In this document: positions 17,522 to 26,624 of the stretch, piece after piece
How the letters are laid out: the number at the start of each line of letters is the position of its first letter
Position numbering within the stretch: the first letter of the stretch is position 1
Assembly (NCBI GenBank): GCA_026192395.1
Contig: WACF01000002.1
Span: 310,001 to 374,000, forward strand
Source: Proteobacteria bacterium 005FR1
GTDB lineage: Bacteria; Pseudomonadota; Gammaproteobacteria; Pseudomonadales; Cellvibrionaceae
Direction of reading: 5' to 3'
Length of the DNA stretch: 64,000 nt
Made by a program: the position numbers and the translations under genes
Notes under the pieces: model-generated
Told to the model about the DNA's origin: nothing
Databases searched by the model: none
The model's input: the letters and a program-made list of their open reading frames with translations, nothing else

Positions 17522-18433
17522 ATGTCGGACGCCTACACACTGACGCATCTGAAGCAGCTGGAAGCAGAAAGCATTCATATCATCCGCGAGGTAGCGGCTG
17601 AGTTCGAGAACCCTGTAATGCTGTACTCCATCGGCAAGGACTCTGCGGTGATGATGCATCTGGCCATGAAGGCCTTTCACCCGGGAAAACCGCCCTTCCC
17701 ATTGCTGCACGTGGATACCACCTGGAAATTCCGGGAGATGATCGAGTTCCGTGAAAAACGCGTGAAGGAACTGGGCTGGGATCTGATTGTGCACATCAAT
17801 CAGGAAGGCGTGAAGATGGGCGTAAGTCCCTTCACCTACGGCAGCGCCAAGCACACCGATATCATGAAGACCCAGGCGCTGAAGCAGGCCCTGGACAAGT
17901 ACCAGTTCGACGCCGCCTTCGGTGGTGCGCGCCGCGACGAAGAGAAGTCGCGGGCGAAAGAGCGGGTCTACTCCTTCCGCGACAAAAACCACCGCTGGGA
18001 TCCGAAAAATCAGCGGCCGGAATTGTGGAATATCTACAACAGCAAGGTAGACAAGGGTGAAAGCATTCGTGTTTTCCCGCTTTCCAACTGGACCGAACTG
18101 GACATCTGGCAGTACATCCACCTGGAGTCCATCCCCATCGTGCCGCTGTACTTCGCCGATAAGCGTCCGGTCGTCAAGCGTGACGGTACGCTGATCATGG
18201 TGGACGATGACCGCATGCCGTTGAAGCCGGATGAGGAAGTGATGGAAAAGATGGTGCGCTTCCGTACCCTCGGTTGTTATCCGCTGACTGGCGCAGTCGA
18301 ATCCAATGCGACCACCTTGCCCGAAATCATCCAGGAAATGCTGCTGACCAAGACTTCCGAGCGCCAGGGCCGCGTAATCGATCACGACAGCGCCGGGTCG
18401 ATGGAAAAGAAAAAGCAAGAGGGTTACTTCTAA
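17522..18433 (+). CDS. cysD: Sulfate adenylyltransferase subunit 2
   Basis: 303 residues of the usual CysD length. The PP-loop is [18 protein letters not shown], followed by [12 protein letters not shown] and [14 protein letters not shown]. It adenylates sulfate with the GTPase CysN in the first step of sulfate assimilation. cysN follows after 172 bases, an unusually wide gap for the pair, filled with repeats. The ribosome site is not obvious because heptad repeats occupy that position. Confidence 0.97.
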   Translation: MSDAYTLTHLKQLEAESIHIIREVAAEFENPVMLYSIGKDSAVMMHLAMKAFHPGKPPFPLLHVDTTWKFREMIEFREKRVKELGWDLIVHINQEGVKMGVSPFTYGSAKHTDIMKTQALKQALDKYQFDAAFGGARRDEEKSRAKERVYSFRDKNHRWDPKNQRPELWNIYNSKVDKGESIRVFPLSNWTELDIWQYIHLESIPIVPLYFADKRPVVKRDGTLIMVDDDRMPLKPDEEVMEKMVRFRTLGCYPLTGAVESNATTLPEIIQEMLLTKTSERQGRVIDHDSAGSMEKKKQEGYF

Positions 18434-18435
18434 GT

Positions 18436-18469
18436 ACGTGAGACGTGAATTGTAGAATCGTGAACACGG
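18436..18469 (+). repeat. Degenerate heptads after cysD
   Basis: Directly after the cysD stop come ACGTGAG, ACGTGAA, TTGTAGA, ATCGTGA and ACACGG in 7-base phase. The first unit is identical to the complement of the unit in the array at 4251-4355. Confidence 0.7.
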
Positions 18470-18487
18470 CAGGGGCGCTAGCGCTTG

Positions 18488-18571
18488 CCGTCATCCCGGC
18501 CAGGCCGGGATCCAGGGGCACCACTGCACCTAGGCAAAAAGACATGGATTCCGGCCGTCGCCGGAATGACG
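18488..18571. repeat. Double palindrome inside the cysD-cysN gap
   Basis: ATCCCGGC (18493-18500) pairs with GCCGGGAT (18504-18511), and ATTCCGGC (18548-18555) pairs with GCCGGAAT (18560-18567). The outer ends, GTCATCCC and GGAATGACG, are themselves roughly inverted. This looks like the widespread GTCATTCC dispersed repeats of proteobacteria (dRS3-like). It would be transcribed between the two sulfurylase genes. Confidence 0.85.
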
Positions 18572-18605
18572 TAAGAGATAGAGCGGCCAGCCAACCGGAG
18601 TTTTT

Positions 18606-20048
18606 ATGTCTCACCAATCAGAGCTGATTGAAAAAGATATTGACGCTTATTTGAAGCAGCATGAGCATAAAGAGCTGCTGCGATTTCTGACCTGTGGCAG
18701 TGTCGACGATGGCAAAAGCACATTGATCGGCCGTTTGCTGCATGACTCCAAGATGATCTACGAAGATCAACTTGAATCGATCCGCTCGGATTCCACTCGC
18801 CACGGTACCACTGGTGAGAAAGTCGATTTGGCATTGCTGGTCGATGGCCTTCAGGCGGAGCGGGAGCAGGGCATCACCATTGATGTGGCCTACCGCTATT
18901 TCTCCACCGCCAAGCGCAAATTCATCATTGCCGACACGCCCGGGCACGAGCAGTACACCCGCAACATGGCCACCGGTGCGTCCACCTGTGATCTCGCCAT
19001 CATTTTGATCGATGCGCGACATGGCGTGATGACCCAGACTCGTCGCCACAGCTACATCGCTTCGCTGCTGGGAATCCAGCACGTGGTGGTGGCCATCAAC
19101 AAAATGGATCTGGTGGATTTCTCCGAAGAAGTGTTCGACAAAATCAAATCAGACTATCTCACCTTCGCCGAAGGCTTGAAGCCGCGCGACATCCAGTTTG
19201 TGCCCATCTCCGCTCTCGATGGCGATAACGTGGTCACGCCCAGCGTCAATACACCCTGGTACAAGGGCAAGTCGCTGATGGAAATCCTCGAGACAGTGGA
19301 GATCGCAAAGGATCAGAACTTCGAGGATTTCCGCTTCCCGGTACAGTTTGTCAACCGCCCGAACCTGAACTTTCGGGGCTTCTGCGGCACCATCGCCTCG
19401 GGCATCGTTAAAGTCGGCGATACCATTCGGGTGCTGCCTTCGAACAAGACCAGTCGCGTTAAGTCGATTGTCACCTACGATGCGAACCTGGAGGAAGCCT
19501 TCGTCGGACAGGCGGTTACCCTGACTCTCGAGGATGAAATCGATATTAGCCGCGGCGATATGATCGTGGGCGGTGACGACGAGAAGGTAAAACAAAGCAG
19601 CCATCTGCAGGCCAATCTGGTATGGATGTCGGATCAGCCGCTGCACCCCGGCAAACAGTACGGCTTCAAGTTTGCAACCAAGTACACTGCGGGAAGCGTG
19701 AGCAACATCCAGTACCGTGTGGACGTGAATACGCAGGCTCACAGCGAAGTCGACAGCCTGCAGTTGAACGACATCGGTTTGGTATCTGTATCGCTGAGCC
19801 AGAAGGTGGCGGTGGATCCCTATGACATCAACCGCACTACCGGTGCTTTCATCGTCATCGACCGCCTGAGCAACATCACAGTCGGCGCTGGTATGATCAC
19901 CGACACGCTGAGTGAAGAGACGAAGTTCGCCGCCGATCCCGGTGCGATCACACCCTTCGAATTGGAACTGAACGCGCTGGTTCGCAAGCACTTCCCCCAT
20001 TGGCAGGCCATTGATCTGTCGGAGCTGTTGGCGAAAGGCAAGAAGTGA
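18606..20048 (+). CDS. cysN: Sulfate adenylyltransferase subunit 1 (GTPase)
   Basis: 480 residues, EF-Tu-like. GTP motifs are [32 protein letters not shown] and INKMDLV, then two beta-barrel domains. GTP hydrolysis by CysN drives sulfate activation by CysD. The length excludes the fused APS kinase (CysC) found in some CysNC proteins, and no cysC is visible here. GGAG precedes the ATG by six bases. Confidence 0.97.
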   Translation: MSHQSELIEKDIDAYLKQHEHKELLRFLTCGSVDDGKSTLIGRLLHDSKMIYEDQLESIRSDSTRHGTTGEKVDLALLVDGLQAEREQGITIDVAYRYFSTAKRKFIIADTPGHEQYTRNMATGASTCDLAIILIDARHGVMTQTRRHSYIASLLGIQHVVVAINKMDLVDFSEEVFDKIKSDYLTFAEGLKPRDIQFVPISALDGDNVVTPSVNTPWYKGKSLMEILETVEIAKDQNFEDFRFPVQFVNRPNLNFRGFCGTIASGIVKVGDTIRVLPSNKTSRVKSIVTYDANLEEAFVGQAVTLTLEDEIDISRGDMIVGGDDEKVKQSSHLQANLVWMSDQPLHPGKQYGFKFATKYTAGSVSNIQYRVDVNTQAHSEVDSLQLNDIGLVSVSLSQKVAVDPYDINRTTGAFIVIDRLSNITVGAGMITDTLSEETKFAADPGAITPFELELNALVRKHFPHWQAIDLSELLAKGKK

Positions 20049-20056
20049 ATCGGGTT

Positions 20057-20146
20057 GGGAGTCGGTGGTGAGGAGGCTGCAGTGGGAAGTCGGTAGTGTT
20101 CCCGACTGACCACACTCCCATGATCGACTCTCCACCACCGACTCAT
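20057..20146. repeat. Long nested inverted repeat after cysN
   Basis: GAGTCGGTGGTG (20059-20070) is the exact inverse of CACCACCGACTC (20133-20144). Between them GTGGGAAGTCGG and CCGACTGACCACACTCCC form a second imperfect stem. The right side keeps 7-base phase (ACTCTCC, ACCACCG, ACTCATT, ACTCACC), linking it to the heptad family. It lies between cysN and a convergent pseudogene and may act as a terminator. Confidence 0.85.
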
Positions 20147-20149
20147 TAC

Positions 20150-20799
20150 TCACCATTTATACCGCGCACCCACCCACGCCCCGCGCGGTTCATTCGGACT
20201 CAGAAAACGATTGTTCCCCGAGTTCAGTTCGGGGAAGACCTCATCCGGCTCACCGTATAGGCCGAAGGTTTCGAATTCTGCATCGAAGAGATTGCTAGCG
20301 GATAGAAACACTTCCAGCGCATGATTGGGCTGGTAAGTTATCGCGGTATTCACGATGACGGAATCATCGGTCTTCTCATCCGCAATTCCTTCATCGCCCC
20401 GCAGGTAAACGCCGCTCACGGCCAGCCGGCCGGCAGGGGGTTCATTGACGCGTACTCCGTTCAGGTAAACAGCGATTCCCCGGGGAGCGTCCAGCAGTGG
20501 TGAGGCAGTAAAGCCACGCACCTGAACATCCGGCTGGAATGGATTGTTCTGCGCATGATTGGTGTTGATGCTATTGGCGCGACGGTCGAGCAGATCGGCA
20601 ATCGATGTATAGTGATCCCGTTGTAGTTCGTCCGTGTCAAAGACCTGTACCTGATAGGGGAGGTCTTCGCTGATTTCGTCCGTTGACAGGGGGATGAACC
20701 AAGTACGTTGATTTCATCGATCTTCGCTTCTGCGGCGAAGGCGGCACTTGTGGCCAGGCAGGCAAGGATCAGAGGCAAAGAACCGACTGCTGTCTTCAT
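20150..20799 (-). pseudogene. Decayed TonB-dependent receptor
   Basis: The N-terminus (ATG at 20799) has a signal peptide, PLILACLATSAAFA, and a TonB-box-like KIDEINVLGSS. The frame then breaks at a run of five C (minus strand, 20693-20689). One more C restores a plug-like sequence with STDEISEDLPYQVQVFD and QVRGFTASPLLDAPRG. Soon after NEPPAG the sequence jumps to a late barrel part (LAVSGVYLRGDE, SASNLFDAEFETFG) and ends in a typical outer-membrane strand, WVGARYKW. Roughly 200 residues remain of an expected 650-800, so most of the barrel was deleted. Confidence 0.85.
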
Positions 20800-20914
20800 G
20801 CACTTGATGGCCTTTTTTACATCTACAATTGAATCGGCATCATGGAGACGAAGATTGAGGCGGTCCAGAGCGAATCCCGGAACCCCCATCAACGTTGGTT
20901 GTCAGCAGAGAAGC

Positions 20915-21625
20915 ATGAATACTCCAAAACGCGTCTTATCAATCGTTCGCAGCGAATACATGCTGCTAATCCTGATCGCCCTGATCGGCGGGGGAGCCTG
21001 GGGCTTTATCGAATTGGCCGATGAAGTCCGCGAAGGCGAAACCCACGCAGTGGACGAAGCGATTCTGCTGGCCATGCGCAATCCCGATGATCGCTCTGAT
21101 CCGATCGGGCCTGGCTGGGTTGAGGAAATCGGTCGCGACATGACCGCGCTTGGCGGAATGGCGGTGTTAACCTTGATTGCGCTGGTGGTGGCTGGCCACT
21201 TGCTGATGCGGCGGAAGTACCGTGCAACGCTGTTTCTTGCGGTGAGCGTGGGCGGTGGTATGTTGTTGAGCACCTTGCTGAAGCTAGGGTTCGACCGCCC
21301 GCGGCCCGATCTGGTGCCGCACGAGTCCATCGTCTACACCGCCAGTTTCCCCAGTGGCCATTCGATGATGGCAGCGGTGGTTTATCTTACTCTGGGCGCT
21401 CTGCTGGCACGGCTGGAGTCCAGCCCGACGGAGAAGATTTACGTACTTTGTGTGGCCCTCTTTCTCTCGGTTGGTGTCGGTATCAGCCGGGTTTACCTCG
21501 GCGTCCACTGGCCCACCGATGTCCTGGCGGGCTGGGCGGCTGGCGCCACGTGGGCATTGCTCTGCTGGCTGGGCGCGACTGCGCTGCAACGGCGCGGCGA
21601 AATCGAATGCGACGAGCCGGCTTGA
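20915..21625 (+). CDS. PAP2-family membrane phosphatase
   Basis: 236 residues with several membrane helices. The three phosphatase motifs are KLGFDRPRPD, SFPSGHS and SRVYLGVHWPTDVL. Such enzymes dephosphorylate lipid phosphates such as undecaprenyl pyrophosphate or phosphatidate at the periplasmic face. The ATG at 20915 begins just before the first helix; longer readings run through the upstream pseudogene. Divergent from that pseudogene. Substrate cannot be told. Confidence 0.9.
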   Translation: MNTPKRVLSIVRSEYMLLILIALIGGGAWGFIELADEVREGETHAVDEAILLAMRNPDDRSDPIGPGWVEEIGRDMTALGGMAVLTLIALVVAGHLLMRRKYRATLFLAVSVGGGMLLSTLLKLGFDRPRPDLVPHESIVYTASFPSGHSMMAAVVYLTLGALLARLESSPTEKIYVLCVALFLSVGVGISRVYLGVHWPTDVLAGWAAGATWALLCWLGATALQRRGEIECDEPA

Positions 21626-21710
21626 ATCTCTTTTCTGTTTTCTCTCATTAACAGAGCTTAACCTCCGGCAACGGGGCGTCAGTGGCGCCCGGTGCGACCT
21701 TTTTGCTATT

Positions 21711-21744
21711 GTTCCGCGTCGTAAAATCAAGAACGAGACGGAAC
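21711..21744 (+). promoter_or_regulatory. Possible hairpin over the receptor ribosome site
   Basis: GTTCCG (21711-21716) pairs with CGGAAC (21739-21744), four bases before the receptor ATG at 21749. The right arm covers the place of the ribosome site, so folding might lower translation. Could be chance. Confidence 0.35.
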
Positions 21745-21748
21745 AATC

Positions 21749-23788
21749 ATGCGCTATCTACTTCCTGTTGTACTGCTTGGCCAGGCCGTGGCCGCCTCCG
21801 CTCAGACCGACCAGATCGATGAGATCGTCACCACCGCACAGCGGCGCGACGCGCAGTTCGACGTGGCCGGCAACATCGCTCAGCTTGGCAAGGAGGAGCT
21901 GGATCGTATATCCCACCTGCATATTCAGGATGCCCTGGTGCGTGTACCGGGCGTCAGCTTCCATCAGGGTAACGGTCAGGAATATCTGCCTTCGATTCGC
22001 TCGGCGGTTTTGACTGGCGCCGGCGCCTGTGGCTCCTTTCTGACGGCCCAGGACGGCATTCCTCTGCGCGCCGCCGGCTTCTGTAACGTCAACGAACTCT
22101 TCGAAGCCTACACCGAACAGGCGCAGCGAATCGAAGTGATTCGCGGCCCCAGTAACGCCCTTTATGGCTCCAATGCGCTGCACGGGGTAATCAACGTGAT
22201 CATGCCTTCGGCGCCGGAGCAGACCGAAAGCGCGATCGGCCTTGAGCTGGGTGCGAACGACTATCGCCGCGAAGAACTATATTACGGCACCACTTCGGGT
22301 CGCCATGGTTTCGTTGTCAACGCCACTGCCACTCACGACGGCGGCTTCCGGGATGATGCATACTACGATCAGCAGAAGATTCAGCTTCGTCATGAACTGA
22401 CCTTGGACAGCTGGAACATCGCTACGACGCTGGCTGCCACTAACCTGAACCAGGAAACAGCGGGTTACATCGAAGGCTTTGAAGTCTATAAAGATGACGA
22501 CCTGATCGAAACCAATCCAAATCCGGAAGCCTACCGGGACGCGCGATCGCTGCGCTTGTACTCTCGAATGGAAAAGCGCGTGAGCGACACCGAAAGCCTG
22601 GTGATCACGCCATATTTCCGGAAGACCGAAATGGAATTCATGCAGCACTTTTTGCCGCGAACACCACTGGAAGAAAATGGCCAGGACAGCCTCGGCCTGA
22701 TGCTCACCTATTACAACGACGTCACGTCGGACTTTCAGTGGATTGCCGGGCTCGACGTGGAGGCGACCGATGGCTGGTTGCGGGAAACCCAGGAAGCACC
22801 CACCATGGGTCCGTTCCCGACGGGGCTGCACTACGACTATCAGGTTGATGCACTGCAAGTCGCACCCTTTGCGCAGCTGAACTGGGCCTTCGCTGATCGC
22901 TGGCATTTGACTGCAGGACTGCGTTTGGAAACCATGCGATACGATTACGACAACAAGATGTTGGCCGGTAACAGCCAGGCCGATGGTTCTGCCTGTCCGC
23001 CTGGCACCTGTCGGTACAGCCGTCCTGCCGACCGCGAAGACGAGTTTGACAATCTGTCACCGCAGGTGGGGATTCTCTACGAACTTGCCGACAATCATCG
23101 CCTGTTCTTCAACATCGCCAACGGTTTCCGTGCACCTCAGGCGACCGAGCTGTATCGCCTTCAGCAGAATCAAACCGTTGCAGATCTCGATTCTGAAGAG
23201 ATCGTTAGCTTTGAGATCGGCGCTCGCGGGGCATCGGACGCATTGAGCTATCAAGTAAGCCTGTATTCCATGGTCAAGGAGAACCTGATCTTCAGAGACA
23301 GCCGGCAGCGCAATAACCTGGGCGATGGTGAAACCGAACACCTCGGACTTGAGCTGGCAGTGGACTACCGATTTGCGGACAACTGGAAGGCTGGACTGGT
23401 TGCCAACTTCGCCGACCATGAGTACGCCAGCGAGCAGTCTCTTGGCGAAAGCATCAAAGGAAATCAGGAAGATACTGCACCCAAGCACTTTGGCACCGCA
23501 CATCTCGGCTGGAACTTCCTGCCCGGCGCCTACGCCGAATTGGAGCTGGTTCACATGGGCAGCTACTACGTCGAGCCCACCAATCAGCATGCCTACGATG
23601 GACACGATCTGCTGAACCTTCGCACTCAGTGGCAAGTGAGTGAGCAGGTGGAGTTGCAGCTGAACGTTCTTAATCTGACCGATGAAAGCTATGCGGATCG
23701 GGCGGACTGGAACGGCTTTGCGGATACCTTCCGCTATTTCCCGGGTGAACCGCGCTCGGCCTATGTCGCAGTGAACTTGCGCTTCTGA
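21749..23788 (+). CDS. TonB-dependent outer-membrane receptor
   Basis: 679 residues. Signal peptide to about residue 19 (LLGQAVAASAQ), TonB box DEIVTTAQ, plug domain with RIEVIRGPSNALYGSNALHG, then a 22-strand-type barrel ending in the outer-membrane signature AYVAVNLRF. The plug has a cysteine pair (GAGACGSF and AAGFCNVN) and the barrel a second one (ACPPGTC), all likely extracellular disulfides. Ligand unknown; no Fur box or siderophore gene is visible. A strong bidirectional terminator follows. Confidence 0.93.
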   Translation: MRYLLPVVLLGQAVAASAQTDQIDEIVTTAQRRDAQFDVAGNIAQLGKEELDRISHLHIQDALVRVPGVSFHQGNGQEYLPSIRSAVLTGAGACGSFLTAQDGIPLRAAGFCNVNELFEAYTEQAQRIEVIRGPSNALYGSNALHGVINVIMPSAPEQTESAIGLELGANDYRREELYYGTTSGRHGFVVNATATHDGGFRDDAYYDQQKIQLRHELTLDSWNIATTLAATNLNQETAGYIEGFEVYKDDDLIETNPNPEAYRDARSLRLYSRMEKRVSDTESLVITPYFRKTEMEFMQHFLPRTPLEENGQDSLGLMLTYYNDVTSDFQWIAGLDVEATDGWLRETQEAPTMGPFPTGLHYDYQVDALQVAPFAQLNWAFADRWHLTAGLRLETMRYDYDNKMLAGNSQADGSACPPGTCRYSRPADREDEFDNLSPQVGILYELADNHRLFFNIANGFRAPQATELYRLQQNQTVADLDSEEIVSFEIGARGASDALSYQVSLYSMVKENLIFRDSRQRNNLGDGETEHLGLELAVDYRFADNWKAGLVANFADHEYASEQSLGESIKGNQEDTAPKHFGTAHLGWNFLPGAYAELELVHMGSYYVEPTNQHAYDGHDLLNLRTQWQVSEQVELQLNVLNLTDESYADRADWNGFADTFRYFPGEPRSAYVAVNLRF

Positions 23789-23810
23789 TACGAGGATTGC
23801 GCCGCAAACA

Positions 23811-23841
23811 AAAAGGGATTGCCGAGGCAATCCCTTTTTTT
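23811..23841. terminator. Bidirectional intrinsic terminator
   Basis: AAAAGGGATTGC (23811-23822), a four-base loop CGAG, GCAATCCCTTTT (23827-23838) and further T residues. The A-run before and T-run after the stem let it work on both strands, serving the receptor and the convergent coiled-coil gene. Confidence 0.93.
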
Positions 23842-23860
23842 ATGTAGTTAATGGTTCAAT

Positions 23861-25291
23861 TTACAAATAATCCAAAATTGCCTTCTTGAAGTAGGTCAAC
23901 TGCAAGCGACTGGGCCGCGTGGCATCGACATAGAACAAATAGGTTTCTCCTTCATCCGCATCGGGGATGTCGATGCGGAACGAGCTACGATTGATTCTGA
24001 TCGTCTGTCTGCCGCTCTGAACTTTCACTTCTGCCTGGTACTGATCCTGGCCGAGATGCTTGAACTCGGCTTCCTTCTCAATCATGTTGCCACTGAGCGC
24101 CAGGCTGGAGAAAGATGGAGTGCTCGTTCCCGCTCCCTCCTGAAATTCCTTCAGCAATGCCATGTGTTCCCGTGCGATCTCCAATGCATAGGCGTCATCT
24201 TCACTCAGCTGAACCGTCTTGCCTGAAGCGAGGGTGACCTTTTCCAGCTCCTCGGGCTTCGGCGCTGTGGTGGCGCTGGCCAGCACCGGCTCCTGGTCCA
24301 GATAGCTCAACAGCTGCTTTTTGAAATAAGCCGCTTTCAATTGAGAGCGGTCGCTGGCATCGACCAGAAACACGTAGGTTTCGCCAGCGTTTTCAGCCGA
24401 GATGGTGGCGCGGAACCGCAGGCTGTCGATGCGAAAACGCTGGCGGCCGCTGGGCAGCACCACTTCAGTGCGGTACTGGTCCGCGCCGAGATGGGTGAAG
24501 GGTGCATCCTCGATATCCGAGCCGGTCAATAAAAGATTGGAAAACCGCGGATTGCTGCGCGGATTACGGGACACGGCTTCTTCCGTGCGCTGCATCGCGC
24601 TGCGCGCAGTCTCAAAGGCCTGATAATCCTCGGGGGAAAGGACGGGTGTTTCTTCGCTGGCCGTCTTGGACATCTGTTCGGCCCGCGGCTCTGCGGCTGC
24701 GAGCTGTTCCTCGACTTCGGGCTCCGGAACAACCTCCGGAAGTTGCTCCTGCTGCGGCTTGGGTGTCGGAGCGCTCGCGGCGGCGGTGGCGGCCTGGGCG
24801 GCGCGTTCCGCCTCCTCCCGAGCCTGCGCAATACGCCGGTTCTGTGCAGTAATCCGCTGCTTGAGCTGAGCAGTGTCCTGCTCGGCTTTGGCGATTTCTT
24901 CCAGCAGATCGTCGCGATAGCGCTGATAGCGTTCGAGCATGCGCGTTTCGCTGCGAACCCGGCGCTGAGACATACGCACGGCGTGCTCCTTGATCGGAAT
25001 CTCGCGGTCCGCGCTCGGGTCACCGGCATTTGCCTTCAGCGATTCGAGGGCTCGCTCTTCCGCGGCCAGTTCCTCCTGGGCCTTGCGCAATTCCGCTTCG
25101 ACAGCAGAAATCTTGTCGGGATAGGTAGCAAGCTCCTCACGCATTTGCCCAATGTCGGCCTGCTGGTTGCGCAGGCTTTGTTGCATTGTCTCGAGTCGCT
25201 GCCGCTCCTCGGCCTCAGTGGCCCCGAGAGCGATTTGAGAAAGAAAGAAGAGAGAAAAACAAGCGATACAGGTTCGGATAACTCTGGACAT
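23861..25291 (-). CDS. Exported coiled-coil protein with a duplicated C-terminal domain, unknown function
   Basis: 476 residues from ATG 25291 (a TTG nine bases earlier also fits). Signal peptide (CIACFSLFFLSQIALGA), long charged coiled coil (about 30-165), Ala/Pro/Glu linker (165-215), then two related domains, about 218-331 and 362-476. Both contain HLG.DQY, SGRQ, GETY followed by VDA, and end in YFKK and YL. No enzyme motif is evident. Likely periplasmic or envelope-attached. I recognise no family. The gene stands alone between a terminator and a divergent hydrolase. Confidence 0.8.
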   Translation of the reverse strand: MSRVIRTCIACFSLFFLSQIALGATEAEERQRLETMQQSLRNQQADIGQMREELATYPDKISAVEAELRKAQEELAAEERALESLKANAGDPSADREIPIKEHAVRMSQRRVRSETRMLERYQRYRDDLLEEIAKAEQDTAQLKQRITAQNRRIAQAREEAERAAQAATAAASAPTPKPQQEQLPEVVPEPEVEEQLAAAEPRAEQMSKTASEETPVLSPEDYQAFETARSAMQRTEEAVSRNPRSNPRFSNLLLTGSDIEDAPFTHLGADQYRTEVVLPSGRQRFRIDSLRFRATISAENAGETYVFLVDASDRSQLKAAYFKKQLLSYLDQEPVLASATTAPKPEELEKVTLASGKTVQLSEDDAYALEIAREHMALLKEFQEGAGTSTPSFSSLALSGNMIEKEAEFKHLGQDQYQAEVKVQSGRQTIRINRSSFRIDIPDADEGETYLFYVDATRPSRLQLTYFKKAILDYL

Positions 25292-25488
25292 CCTGGCCAA
25301 CCCTTTTACGTGAACAACGGGGGATACAACGGTCGGGCGCCATTATCCTCACCCACTCTGTGATAGCAATAGCTTGACGTCGCGCGTGCGCACCACTGGG
25401 ACATTTGGGTAGATCGTTATTCCAGAAATCGCAGAAACCCTTTTTGGCTATAGGGTCGTTGCATATGGAACTGCTGAACAGCGCTCTT

Positions 25489-25516
25489 TTGCGCTTTCAT
25501 GCTCTGTCCATATAAT
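25489..25516 (+). promoter_or_regulatory. Sigma-70 promoter of the hydrolase gene
   Basis: TTGCGC (25489-25494), 16 bases, perfect TATAAT (25511-25516). An ATG at 25499 lies between the two hexamers and so cannot be the start of the gene, which supports the GTG at 25553. Confidence 0.7.
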
Positions 25517-25552
25517 GCGTCCACACACCGAAGCGGGCAGAAGGGGGCCGAT

Positions 25553-26611
25553 GTGAGCGAGAACAAGAACCAGAGCAATGGCAGCAGCAAAAGAGGGGAT
25601 ATCAGCCTGCGCATGATTGACAGCGACGGACTGCCCATGCGCATTGCGGAACTGGGCGAAGGTCCGCTGGTGTTATTGCTCCACGGTTGGCCGGAATCCT
25701 GGTACTCCTGGCGTCATCAGATCGTCGCACTGGCCGATGCCGGTTACCGGGTGGTGGCGCCGGACATGCCGGGCTATGGCAGTTCGGGCAAGCTGCCTGC
25801 GATCGAGGACTACAACATCCTCAATTTGGCCAAGTATGTAGTGGGAATCATTGATGCAGTTGGAGAGGACAAAGCCGTCCTGATCGGTCACGATTGGGGT
25901 GCGGCCGTAGCCTGGTCCACCGTACAGCTGTATCCGTCTCGCTTCGCAGCACTCATCAACATGAGCGTTCCGTTTTGGGGTCATCCGCCAGCGCCGCCCA
26001 TGCAGATATTCCGCAAGCGTTTCGGGGACAAGTTTTTCTATCAGCTGTACTTCCAGAAGCCAGGCGTGGCGGAAGCGGAATTCGACGCTGATCCCCGAGG
26101 CATCATCTCCCGGCTGCTCACTTCCCCCGATAGTTTCCGCCACAAGCCGGCGGTAACCGGCGATCACAAAGACGCGGGCGGCTGGATTCCCCGCCTGGGC
26201 GAACCCGCCTCCTTGCCGGATTGGCTGAGCGAAGAGGACCTCGATTTCTATGTGGCCGAATTCCGTCGCGCCGGATTCGCTGGTGGCATCAACTACTATC
26301 GCAACATCGATCGAAACTGGGAATTGATGGCTGATAACGCCGGACGGGAAATCACCTTGCCAACGCTCTTCATCGGCGGCGAAAAGGACATGGTCATCGG
26401 CGGCGCGAGCCGCGAAAAGCTGATGGAGTCCATGTCGAAACAAGTCACCGGGCTCCGCGATGTCATCCTGTTCCCCAATGTCGGACACTGGGTTCAGCAG
26501 GAAGCGGCGGAGGAGACGAACAGGGAAATACTGAATTTCCTTCGAAGTCTCGAGTCTCCAGATTCCCGTCTTCAGAAGACCGATAAAGAAGTTGCCGCTG
26601 CTTGCGGATGA
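25553..26611 (+). CDS. Epoxide-hydrolase-like alpha/beta hydrolase
   Basis: 352 residues from GTG 25553, which follows an AAGGGGG ribosome site and lies downstream of the promoter. The oxyanion motif is LLLHGWPESWYSW, the nucleophile aspartate is in IGHDWGAA, the acid in GGEKDMVIG and the catalytic histidine in NVGHWVQ. The HGWP and HDWG pairing is typical of soluble epoxide hydrolases; haloacetate dehalogenases are the alternative. The last residues after LRSLE come from heptad-repeat DNA. Substrate unknown. Confidence 0.85.
   Translation: MSENKNQSNGSSKRGDISLRMIDSDGLPMRIAELGEGPLVLLLHGWPESWYSWRHQIVALADAGYRVVAPDMPGYGSSGKLPAIEDYNILNLAKYVVGIIDAVGEDKAVLIGHDWGAAVAWSTVQLYPSRFAALINMSVPFWGHPPAPPMQIFRKRFGDKFFYQLYFQKPGVAEAEFDADPRGIISRLLTSPDSFRHKPAVTGDHKDAGGWIPRLGEPASLPDWLSEEDLDFYVAEFRRAGFAGGINYYRNIDRNWELMADNAGREITLPTLFIGGEKDMVIGGASREKLMESMSKQVTGLRDVILFPNVGHWVQQEAAEETNREILNFLRSLESPDSRLQKTDKEVAAACG
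26546..26578 (-). repeat. Heptads inside the hydrolase 3' end
   Basis: On the minus strand: TCTGAAG, ACGGGAA, TCTGGAG, ACTCGAG, ACT, all in 7-base phase. Read on the coding strand it encodes part of the hydrolase tail. It is inverted relative to the array at 26625. Confidence 0.8.
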
Positions 26612-26624
26612 GGCTCGGCTTGTC

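Noticed and set aside
16622-18418. Open frame of about 600 codons on the minus strand opposite tyrA-aroA and cysD
   Set aside because: It lies against two firmly identified genes and their gap; the translation resembles no protein.
20461-20892. A separate small exported protein of 143 residues
   Set aside because: After the signal peptide and TonB box the frame is the shifted reading of the receptor plug; it is part of the pseudogene.
25499-25552. ATG 25499 as start of the hydrolase
   Set aside because: It lies between the -35 and -10 boxes, upstream of the expected transcript start.
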